Positions 1 to 6,210 of a DNA stretch of 12,838 bases are shown here, piece after piece. Every line of letters begins with the position of its first letter. The stretch's first letter is position 1. The notes beneath the pieces are model-generated. The model ran no database searches and was not told the origin of the DNA. It worked only from the letters and a program-made list of their open reading frames with translations. The DNA lies in assembly GCA_014380825.1 (NCBI GenBank), contig JACMJD010000046.1, positions 1 through 12,838 on the forward strand, in the 5' to 3' direction. This stretch comes from Phycisphaerae bacterium (GTDB lineage Bacteria; Planctomycetota; Phycisphaerae; Tepidisphaerales; Tepidisphaeraceae). A program made the translations under genes and the position numbers.

Positions 1-193
1 CGCTCGCGCTGCTCATGTGCTTGTTGAGCGCGCGCCAGCTTGGGAAACCGTGCTCGCGCGCGATGGCGAGTTGAGCATCTGCCAGTTTCGCGGCGGGGTT
101 GGTGCGATGAAGCTCATCGAGCTTCTTCTTGGCGGCCTTGCGATACCAATCGAGGTGCGGACGCGCGGGCTGCGCAGGTTGCGCTGTGGACAT
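1..193 (-). CDS. Ankyrin-type protein, N-terminal part (cut by window edge)
   Basis: Reading the minus strand from ATG at 193-191 gives 64 codons without a stop, running off the left edge. The start is preceded by a strong Shine-Dalgarno run, AAGGAAGG, five bases upstream. The product begins MSTAQPAQPARPHLDWYRK, followed by a basic helix rich in Lys and then 'TNPAAKLADAQLAIAREHGF' and 'PSWRALNKHM'. The pattern 'LADAQLAIAREHGFxSWxxLxxH' is one I know from the N-terminal helical segment of bacterial ankyrin-repeat proteins, where ankyrin repeats follow; here those repeats would lie outside the window. No signal peptide is seen, so a cytoplasmic protein is likely. The role is unknown. The gene call (frame, SD, motif) is secure; the ankyrin identity is inference from the motif. 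Confidence 0.8.
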   Translation of the reverse strand, partial: MSTAQPAQPARPHLDWYRKAAKKKLDELHRTNPAAKLADAQLAIAREHGFPSWRALNKHMSSAS

Positions 194-690
194 GGGAACC
201 TTCCTTCAGTGTGCGCCCGGGTGTCCGCGATCTCGGGCAGAAAGAAGGCTATGTAATGTTCGAAGGCAGGCGGGAAAATCCCTTCACGCGGACCGTCGGC
301 CACCTGATTGGCCGACATGAACGTATCGATCGAGCGCCATTCTCGCAATAGATTGCGCGTTTCGCGGCATTATTCGGTGTTCGCGCACAGAACTTGGAGA
401 AGCAATGCGGCGTATCACAGTTCTGACGACGTTCAGCCCGCCCCACCGGCGCGCACTTTTCGTCAGATTCGGTTCATGAGAGGTTCATGAGTTGACGCAT
501 TCCGTCGCAAATCCATTGCAAACCTGCCCATTTTTGTGGTACTTCATGGCAGTCGGAGTGAGGAGCGCAATAGCGCCGCGGGCATCCGCAGAAATGCCGG
601 GCTCTCCAATTTCTCGTTCACCTTGTCGTTCGAAAGTATTCGCCGCGCGGTAGGTCTGCGCGGACGACCATCTACAGGTTCGGAGGTTCG
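194..690. other. Intergenic region between divergent genes
   Basis: About 500 bases separate the start of the ankyrin-type gene (minus) from the start of the metalloprotease (plus). It must hold both promoters. I see a direct repeat at 471-491 followed at once by TTGACG at 492-497, but no good -10 box at the right distance. Between 194 and 348 the minus strand stays open in a frame with coding-like third positions (see findings), but I do not call a gene there. No tRNA, transposase or CRISPR-like array is visible. Confidence 0.6.
471..497 (+). promoter_or_regulatory. Tandem GGTTCATGAG boxes abutting a TTGACG element
   Basis: GGTTCATGAG occurs at 471-480 and again, identical, at 482-491, a period of 11 bp or one helical turn. 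TTGACG, five of six bases of the -35 consensus, follows directly at 492-497. Tandem half-sites 11 bp apart next to or over a -35 box are the arrangement used by OmpR/PhoB-family response regulators. The spacing supports that idea; the regulator itself is not identified. The downstream gene is the metalloprotease starting 194 bp later. Confidence 0.35.
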
Positions 691-3366
691 ATGCACTGCG
701 ATGCCGCCAAAGGTTTGTCTATGAAATCCAAGTCCAGTTTGAAGCGTTCGAACGCGCGCCGTGTGCTGAACCGCGCGATGGCAGAAGTTGAATCGCTCGA
801 GATGCGACAACTGCTTTCTTACGCGCTGCCGACGGGCAAGGACGCGATGCAAGCAGCGGGATGCGCCGCGTGCGGCGGCGGTGGTTGTCCGTCATGCCGT
901 CTGGCGCAGCAACAAGTGCAGCTACTGACCGGCCGTGGTCCTAAAGCAGGGGACGGTCGCGTCTTTGATAACGGTGGAATTGGTAATCCCACCGCTTACC
1001 AAATCGGCGCGCGATGGAGCAGCACCGCCAGCGGCGGCACCGGTACGACCGGCAGCGGCATCACGCTTTCGTGGAGCATCGTTCCAGATGGCACCACGCT
1101 CACCAGCGGCAACGGCGAAGCCAACGCCCCCAGCACGCTGATTTCGCGACTTAACACGCGCTATGGTTCACAGGCAACCTGGTTGCCGCTCTTTCAGCAG
1201 GTGTTTGACGGCTGGAGCGCCATCAGCGGAATCACCTACATTTTCCAGCCGACCGACGACGGCGTGGCGATGTCGCAGAACAACAACGGCGTGCTCAACG
1301 TCCGCGGCGATGTTCGTATCGGTGGACATCCAGTCGATGGGGCGTCGGGCGTGCTGGCGTACAACTACTTCCCGAACTTCGCGGACATGACGCTCGATAC
1401 GAATGAGTTTGACGGCGGCGGATTCTTCACGTCCTCCTCGAACAATTCGCGCAACCTGCGCAACGTCCTCGCGCACGAGCACGGGCACGGCCTGGGCTTC
1501 AATCACGTCGATCCGACCAACGGCACGAAGCTGATGGAAGCGTTCGCCAACAGCAGCTTCGACATGATGCAGTTCGACGACATGCTCGCCGTCCAGCGGA
1601 GCTATGGCGACTTCTACGAAAAGAGCGGCGGCAACAACGCGTTTGGAACCGCCGTCAATCGCGGCACGTTGATCGATGGGATCGATACGGTCCAAAAGCT
1701 GGCGGTGTCGACCACCACGGACCTCGACTGGTTCAAGTTCACCATCGGCAACAATCGCAATGTCACCGTCAACGTCACACCGGTCGGCCCGACTTACATG
1801 CAGGGATCGCAGGGCGGATCGACCAGCAGCTTCAACGCGATGAACCAGGCGAACTTGCAGGTCGCGTTGTTCGCCTCCAACGGCACGACGCAGCTCGCGA
1901 TCGCCAACACCAACGCAATTGGTCTTGCCGAGACGATTACGGGCCAGAACCTGCCGGCCGGAACATATTTCATTCGCGTGAACGATCAGACGGGGTCACC
2001 GAACGCGGTGCAGGCTTATACGTTGAGCACCACGGTAACCGAAGCGCAGGCGGTGGCGGTCATCGCTCCGGTTTCGCCGGATCCGCGCGCGACGGTTGTT
2101 TCTTCGATCAACATCAACTTCAACGAAGCCGTCAATGGCTTTGATCTGAATGACCTGACCCTGACGCGGGAAGGCGAGATTCAATCGCTGGCCGGCGCGA
2201 CGCTCGGCACGGCCAACAACATCAACTACACGTTGAGTGGATTGGACAACGTCACCAACCGCGCCGGCCTGTTCACCCTGACGCTCAACGCCAGCGGCAG
2301 CGGTATCACCACGCAATCGGGTGCGAACCCGATCGCGAGCAACAGCAGCGATTCGTGGGTGATGACCGCCATCGCCGGCACGGCGGCCAACGAAACGTTC
2401 CGCATCGTGCCGAACGGCGCGCTGACCGACGTCTTCATCAACAACGACACGGCCACGCCGACCTATTCGTTCGTCAGCGCGAACATCGCCCAACTCACGG
2501 TCGACGGTTTGGGTGGTGATGACGTGTTCGTCGTCGATTTCACAAACGGCTCGCCGCTGCCATCGAACGGTGTGAACTGGGTAGGCGGGACGGACGTCAA
2601 CGGCGATACCTTACGCATCATCGGCGAAGTGCCCGACGACACATTCCTGATCCAGCCGACCGCGCTGACGCGCTCGTCGCCGCTGTCGTCGACGATCAAC
2701 CTCTCTGGCAATGAGTACTTTGATGTCACGACCGGCACGTACTCGACGTCGTCGAACCTCAACGCCGGATTTATTGTTGGGCCGGCAACGACCGTCGCGC
2801 TCAGTGCCTCGCAAACGATGCGCGGCTTGAGCATCGCCAACGGCGGCTTGGTGCGGATGACGCAGACGGCGCCGGCCGGCACGCGAATTCTGCGTACGAA
2901 CTCGCTGACGATTGACCCGACCGGCAAGCTGGAATTATTCAACAACGCTCTGATGATTGACTATTCGGCCGCCTCCGCAATCCAGGATGTACAGACATAC
3001 ATCGCCACCGCCAGAAATGGTGGCGCCTGGGATGGAGCGGGCGGCATCACGTCGTTCAATGCCAGTATTGCCAATCCGCGCAACCGGGGCTTGGGCGCGA
3101 TCGAAGCGACCGATTACAAGCTCGCCAACGGCGCTGCCGCCACGTTCTTCGGGCAGACGCTCGACGATTCGGCGGTGGTCGTGCGCTTGACGTATTATGG
3201 CGATACGGATCTCAACGGCGTGGTCGACTTCGATGATTACAGCCGCATCGATGCCGGCTTCAACGGCGACAAGACCGGCTGGTTCAACGGCGATGTCGAT
3301 GGCAATGGCATCGTCGACTTCGACGACTACTCGATCATCGACCTGGCGTTCAACACGCAGACCTAG
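691..3366 (+). CDS. Secreted metzincin metalloprotease with LEPR-XLL N-terminus and dockerin-like C-terminus
   Basis: An 891-residue exported zinc protease by its motifs. Residues 33-43 (VESLEMRQLLS) are the planctomycete LEPR-XLL export-type motif after a basic N-terminus. Cys58, 61, 66 and 69 form a CxxC-x4-CxxC cluster. HEHGHGLGFNH at 262-272 is the full metzincin HExxHxxGxxH motif (zinc His262, 266, 272; catalytic Glu263), with the expected Met-turn at Met282 (KLMEAF), so a matrixin-like catalytic domain spans about 75-320. A PPC-like beta domain follows (about 340-445, from DLDWFKF to PAGTYFIRVNDQ), then an Ig-like segment (about 455-560), beta-rich linkers, and two EF-hand-like dockerin repeats starting at Asp838 and Asp869. 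Start choice: ATG 691 has GGAGG four bases upstream; ATG 721 (MKSKSSLKRS) has AAAGG and gives the more usual short basic leader. Either is possible. The substrate is unknown. Confidence 0.9.
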   Translation: MHCDAAKGLSMKSKSSLKRSNARRVLNRAMAEVESLEMRQLLSYALPTGKDAMQAAGCAACGGGGCPSCRLAQQQVQLLTGRGPKAGDGRVFDNGGIGNPTAYQIGARWSSTASGGTGTTGSGITLSWSIVPDGTTLTSGNGEANAPSTLISRLNTRYGSQATWLPLFQQVFDGWSAISGITYIFQPTDDGVAMSQNNNGVLNVRGDVRIGGHPVDGASGVLAYNYFPNFADMTLDTNEFDGGGFFTSSSNNSRNLRNVLAHEHGHGLGFNHVDPTNGTKLMEAFANSSFDMMQFDDMLAVQRSYGDFYEKSGGNNAFGTAVNRGTLIDGIDTVQKLAVSTTTDLDWFKFTIGNNRNVTVNVTPVGPTYMQGSQGGSTSSFNAMNQANLQVALFASNGTTQLAIANTNAIGLAETITGQNLPAGTYFIRVNDQTGSPNAVQAYTLSTTVTEAQAVAVIAPVSPDPRATVVSSININFNEAVNGFDLNDLTLTREGEIQSLAGATLGTANNINYTLSGLDNVTNRAGLFTLTLNASGSGITTQSGANPIASNSSDSWVMTAIAGTAANETFRIVPNGALTDVFINNDTATPTYSFVSANIAQLTVDGLGGDDVFVVDFTNGSPLPSNGVNWVGGTDVNGDTLRIIGEVPDDTFLIQPTALTRSSPLSSTINLSGNEYFDVTTGTYSTSSNLNAGFIVGPATTVALSASQTMRGLSIANGGLVRMTQTAPAGTRILRTNSLTIDPTGKLELFNNALMIDYSAASAIQDVQTYIATARNGGAWDGAGGITSFNASIANPRNRGLGAIEATDYKLANGAAATFFGQTLDDSAVVVRLTYYGDTDLNGVVDFDDYSRIDAGFNGDKTGWFNGDVDGNGIVDFDDYSIIDLAFNTQT
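3202..3360 (+). other. Dockerin-like double EF-hand repeat coding segment
   Basis: This part of the metalloprotease gene encodes two copies of a calcium-loop-like unit, DTDLNGVVDFDDYSRID and DVDGNGIVDFDDYSIID, 31 residues apart, ending three codons before the stop region. The Asp/Asn spacing (D-x-D-x-N-G-x-x-D) is that of dockerin type I calcium loops. In this bacterial group such pairs sit at the extreme C-terminus of many large secreted proteins. A partner cohesin is not seen in the window. Confidence 0.75.
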
Positions 3367-3409
3367 CTGCTGCGTTCAAGTAACTGAGTGCAGAGCACGT
3401 AAAGCAACC

Positions 3410-3441
3410 CGCGGGATCGCTTGTTATCGAGCGATCCCGCG
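3410..3441. terminator. Terminator hairpin between convergent genes
   Basis: A perfect 12-bp inverted repeat, CGCGGGATCGCT at 3410-3421 and AGCGATCCCGCG at 3430-3441, with an 8-nt loop. It lies in the 105-bp gap between the stop of the metalloprotease (3366) and the stop of the convergent TPR lipoprotein gene (3472). Only a short T-containing tail (ttcattt) follows on the plus strand, so it may work as a two-way terminator or 3'-end stabiliser rather than a textbook intrinsic terminator. Confidence 0.75.
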
Positions 3442-3471
3442 TTCATTTGGCCGTCCGCCGGTTGCTGGGTA

Positions 3472-4767
3472 CTAATCGCCATCTGCGACATCACGCGGCT
3501 CGTCCCGCACCGGCGGCCAGTAGAACGGGCCGGAGTTGTGGCGCTGCATGCGCATGTAGTAGGTGGCGTCGCCCTTGTCGGGCACTTCCAAGCCGTACCA
3601 TTCCTGCCGCAGGCCGGGGATGCTGGGGAAGTCGACGACAATGTCGTGTACGCCGGGCGAAACGTGCAGCGGCATGACGTACACCGTGCGCGGCAGCATT
3701 TCCCACTGGCGCACATCCGCCTGGCTGGTCAATTTCAGCAACAGCCCCGCGCCGATCAGCGCGGCTGCCGCCGTCAGATCTCGGCGCTGCGCGCTGCCGC
3801 TGCCGTTGATGCCACGCATGCCTTCATACGCTCCTACGGCGATCATGCCCGTGCCGATCCCGCTCTTCACGGCGCGGATCGTATCGATGCTCTGCCAGCG
3901 GCGGTCCTGCGCCATGGCCAGCAGATCGATCGTCGGCTCGCCTAGCTGGCTGTCGCTGATCACCTGCCCGTCGATGCGCACGCTCGCGCGCGGCGGCGGA
4001 CCCACTTGCGCCGGCACTGGCGCGAAACCCACAATCGATCCGTCGAAGTCCGTCACCTTCTGCGGCCCATGCCCCAGATCGACCACCAGCAGCAGATTCG
4101 ATTGCATGTTGCGATCATAATCTGCGATCTCGCGCAACCCCGGCTGGAGCTCAACCGCGCGTGTGAAGTTTGCCCGCGCAAGGTCTTCTCGCCCGAGTTT
4201 CTGCCAGCACTTGCCCAGCATGATCGACGCGACGGCGAAGTTGCTTTCGACGTCTCGATAGTCCAGCCGTTCGGATTTCTTCTCGTTGGCCGAGTAGTCG
4301 CGCAGCTTGAACAGCGCGTTCTCGAACGCGCCGCGCGCGTTGCCGTAGTCTTCGCGCATGTAATAGACCAACCCGAGATAGAAGTTGGCCATGGCGCGTT
4401 CGTAGGGCTCGCCTTTCCAGATTTTGATTTTCTCGTCGACGAGAATCGCTCCCAGGCTTCGCCCGCCATCGTTCACGCCGACGCTGTTGATGACTTCATA
4501 CGCGCGCAGGAATGCGCTCTCGGCCTCGGCGAGGTCGTAGTTCACCAGTGCGGCGCTGCCCAGACGCAGGTTGTTCAGGACGAAATTCTCGTCCGTCTTC
4601 TCGGAGAGTTTTTGCAATCGATGAGTTGCGCCGCTGTAGTCGCCGGCGAAATAGTCCGCGATCGCGCGATCGGCCTGCCGCTGCGCTTTCGTGGGCGCAC
4701 AGCCGGCGAACGTCGCCAGCATCGCGACGAGCACAATGAATCGTCCGATCGACTTGCCCGTGATCAA
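3472..4767 (-). CDS. TPR lipoprotein, COG3014-like, last gene of LpoB-like operon
   Basis: A 431-residue predicted lipoprotein. I place the start at TTG (4767-4765), which overlaps the TGA of the upstream gene as TTGA and has AGGGA about eight bases before it. This start gives a clean signal peptide (MITGKSIGRF, hydrophobic core, then TFAGC) with lipid-accepting Cys23; a longer reading to 4860 would add a polar extension lying inside the upstream gene and is rejected. TPR-like helical pairs cover about 30-60, 62-95, 125-160 and 178-210 (for example FYLGLVYYMREDYGNARGAF). A Gly/Ala-rich helix lies near 300-345, followed by ADVRQWEMLPRTVYVMPLHV and a beta-rich C-terminus. The order TPR, Gly-rich segment, 'D-R-x-W-x-x-L-P' matches my memory of the COG3014 lipoproteins that neighbour lpoB and ycfL in Gammaproteobacteria. 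The role is unproven; scaffolding of an envelope complex is inference. Confidence 0.82.
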   Translation of the reverse strand: MITGKSIGRFIVLVAMLATFAGCAPTKAQRQADRAIADYFAGDYSGATHRLQKLSEKTDENFVLNNLRLGSAALVNYDLAEAESAFLRAYEVINSVGVNDGGRSLGAILVDEKIKIWKGEPYERAMANFYLGLVYYMREDYGNARGAFENALFKLRDYSANEKKSERLDYRDVESNFAVASIMLGKCWQKLGREDLARANFTRAVELQPGLREIADYDRNMQSNLLLVVDLGHGPQKVTDFDGSIVGFAPVPAQVGPPPRASVRIDGQVISDSQLGEPTIDLLAMAQDRRWQSIDTIRAVKSGIGTGMIAVGAYEGMRGINGSGSAQRRDLTAAAALIGAGLLLKLTSQADVRQWEMLPRTVYVMPLHVSPGVHDIVVDFPSIPGLRQEWYGLEVPDKGDATYYMRMQRHNSGPFYWPPVRDEPRDVADGD

Positions 4768-5372
4768 TCCAGGAATCCCTTGACCGCGACCTTGCTGATC
4801 TCGAACGCATCGGTCCAGAGCACGCTGCGATCGGCGAGGTTGGTCAGCTCGTAACTGCACAGGTAATAATTGGTCCGTCGCGACGCGGTTTCATTGCCCA
4901 GGCTAGAGAATTTAGCCGTCAGCGCATATTTCGGATTAATCGCATCCGGCGACGGCCCCAGATCAATCCGCCGATCGACGCCGTCCAGTTCGCGTTTTCT
5001 TAGATTGTAGAACGCATCACGATTCATCACCCAAAGAAATCGATCCGGCGCATGCCGGGAGAGCAGGGTGCGCACGCGTCCGGTAAACGCCTCGGCCTGT
5101 CCGCGCGGCAGAACTTCGCCACGCATGTAATTCTCCACCGGCTGGACGACGACGACCAGCTTCCCATCCCGTGAGATCGCCGCCTGCACTTCCGAATCGC
5201 CGGCGATGGACATTGCCATGCGATCGGTCACTGCCGCCAGATCGGCGCCGCTCAGCGCGGTATTCGTTCCGTGCGACACGGCATTTCCGCAGCCGGTAAG
5301 AAAAATGGAACCACAGATGAACACAGATGAACACAGATGAGAAAATCCAATTCTTATTTTATCTGTGTCCAT
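4764..5372 (-). CDS. LpoB-like lipoprotein 2, with repeat-derived signal peptide
   Basis: A 202-residue predicted lipoprotein. ATG (5372-5370) lies in one arm of an inverted repeat, and the hydrophobic core of the signal peptide (about residues 11-21, HLCSSVFICG) is encoded by the other arm. The lipobox is FLTGC with Cys28. No SD is visible before the ATG, so translation may rely on coupling with the gene 26 bp upstream. The mature part resembles the upstream paralogue: VVVVQPVENYMRG (73-85), FLWVMNRDAFYNLRKRE (112-128), then TNYYLCSYELTNLADRSVLW (167-186). This is the beta-strand/helix order of LpoB (peptidoglycan-synthase activator) domains, ending in a 'LTNL-x-x-R-x-x-x-W' strand pair. The stop overlaps the next gene's TTG. 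An outer-membrane-anchored envelope role is likely; activation of a PBP is not shown. Confidence 0.8.
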   Translation of the reverse strand: MDTDKIRIGFSHLCSSVFICGSIFLTGCGNAVSHGTNTALSGADLAAVTDRMAMSIAGDSEVQAAISRDGKLVVVVQPVENYMRGEVLPRGQAEAFTGRVRTLLSRHAPDRFLWVMNRDAFYNLRKRELDGVDRRIDLGPSPDAINPKYALTAKFSSLGNETASRRTNYYLCSYELTNLADRSVLWTDAFEISKVAVKGFLD

Positions 5373-5390
5373 CTGTGTTCATCTGTGGTT
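5309..5390. repeat. 30-bp-arm inverted repeat of 10-bp cacagatgaa units
   Basis: Left arm 5309-5338 and right arm 5361-5390 are reverse complements at 29 of 30 positions, around a 22-nt AT-rich centre. Each arm is three tandem 10-bp units: AACCACAGAT, GAACACAGAT, then GAACACAGAT on the left or GGACACAGAT as the reverse complement on the right. I recall 'accacagatgaacacagatg' strings as dispersed repeats in planctomycete and verrucomicrobial genomes. The element spans the 26-bp gap between the two LpoB-like genes and the first 20 or so codons of the second. Base composition differs sharply from the GC-rich genes around it. Mobility is inferred; no transposase is present. Confidence 0.9.
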
Positions 5391-5398
5391 GATAAATG

Positions 5399-6007
5399 TT
5401 ATCGTGCGACTTTGACCTCGTACGCGTTGTTCCAAACTTGTTGGCGCGTCTTCAGGTTGGTGAGCGTGAACTCGCAGAAATAGTAGCTCGTTCCGCGATT
5501 CGGCATCTCCGTGATTTTGGCATACAGACCGAAATCCGGCTGAATTCCGGCCGGGCCTGGCGCGGACTTCCCGCCGCCGCTGCCTTGGCCGAACTCGTCG
5601 CCTTCGCGCTCGCTGCTTTCCACCTCGCGCGATTGCACGTCGCGGTAACGCGCTTTGTTCTCGATCAGCGCCACGCGCCCGCGGCCGTACTTGGCCAGGT
5701 TCACGCGCAAGCGGGAAAGGAAGATGCTCAAGTCGAAGCGATCGCTAGTCGTGCGGTTCTCAACTCGGTCGACCACGATCGTCCACTGGTTCCGCGATTC
5801 GTTCAGCTCCGGCAGCGCGAGCAGGTCCTGCGCCATCTGATCAGATGCGACAACGACATCCTTGCTCTGCAATCCGCGATCGCGCGAATCTAGTTCTTCC
5901 ACCGGCGGGCGCTGCCGGCCATAGTCATGCGGCTGGTCGTGATGGCAGGCGCCGGTGAACATCGCCAGCGACATCAATCCGATTGATAAATATTTCGTAC
6001 GATCCAT
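5399..6007 (-). CDS. LpoB-like lipoprotein 1 (first gene of minus operon)
   Basis: A 202-residue predicted lipoprotein. The start ATG (6007-6005) has GGGAG eight bases upstream. The signal peptide MDRTKYLSIGLMSLAMF leads to TGAC with Cys21, an imperfect lipobox since position -3 is Thr. A His/Pro-rich linker follows. The domain core reads WTIVVDRVENRTT (75-87), a helix FDLSIFLSRLRVNLAKYGRG (91-110), VALIENKARY (112-121), an Asp/Glu/Gly-rich loop (125-155), then DFGLYAKITEMP (158-169) and YYFCEFTLTNLKTRQQVWNN (175-194). 'Val-Asp-x-x-x-Asn-Arg-Thr' followed by helix, strand and a terminal 'L-x-x-x-x-W' strand pair is what E. coli LpoB shows (VDSVNNRTN and IIWSG). LpoB activates PBP1b in E. coli; no PBP gene is in the window, so partner and function here are open. 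Confidence 0.83.
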   Translation of the reverse strand: MDRTKYLSIGLMSLAMFTGACHHDQPHDYGRQRPPVEELDSRDRGLQSKDVVVASDQMAQDLLALPELNESRNQWTIVVDRVENRTTSDRFDLSIFLSRLRVNLAKYGRGRVALIENKARYRDVQSREVESSEREGDEFGQGSGGGKSAPGPAGIQPDFGLYAKITEMPNRGTSYYFCEFTLTNLKTRQQVWNNAYEVKVAR

Positions 6008-6210
6008 CGCTTGGTCTCCCGGGAATTTGTGCGCTCTAACCTCTACCCATCATGCAGTTATTGCAATAGTCTGGACACGCGACGGCCGAAAAGGTGTGGC
6101 CGTGCGTCACCCTCAGTTATCGGCCAATCGCGCAGGGTGACAATCCTTTTATCGTGCGAAGTGTCGTTTTCTATACGGAACTGTCTGCAACTAAAACGGA
6201 GGCGACGCCC
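6008..6210. promoter_or_regulatory. Divergent promoter region of the lipoprotein operons
   Basis: About 200 bp between the two divergent lipoprotein operons. For the minus operon, TTGTCA (reverse complement of 6138-6143) and GATAAC (6116-6121) with a 16-bp spacer match 5/6 and 4/6 of the sigma70 boxes. For the plus operon only a weak TATACG (6172-6177) is seen. An 8-bp inverted repeat, GTCACCCT at 6106-6113 and AGGGTGAC at 6134-6141, overlies the minus-strand promoter. A smaller one, ACGGCC and GGCCGT, lies at 6082-6103. Joint control of both operons by one regulator is inferred from this layout. Confidence 0.45.

Noticed and set aside
1168..1695. 175-codon minus-strand frame with many Val, Arg, Glu and Asp
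   Set aside because: Reverse-frame shadow of the metalloprotease catalytic domain.
4006..4854. 282-codon plus-strand open frame
   Set aside because: Antisense shadow of the TPR lipoprotein gene, which has signal peptide, TPR pattern, SD and operon overlap; the plus frame has none of these.
5309..5390. Short tandem units as a CRISPR array
   Set aside because: Units are 10 bp, directly joined and arranged as an inverted pair; there are no spacers of uniform length and no cas genes.
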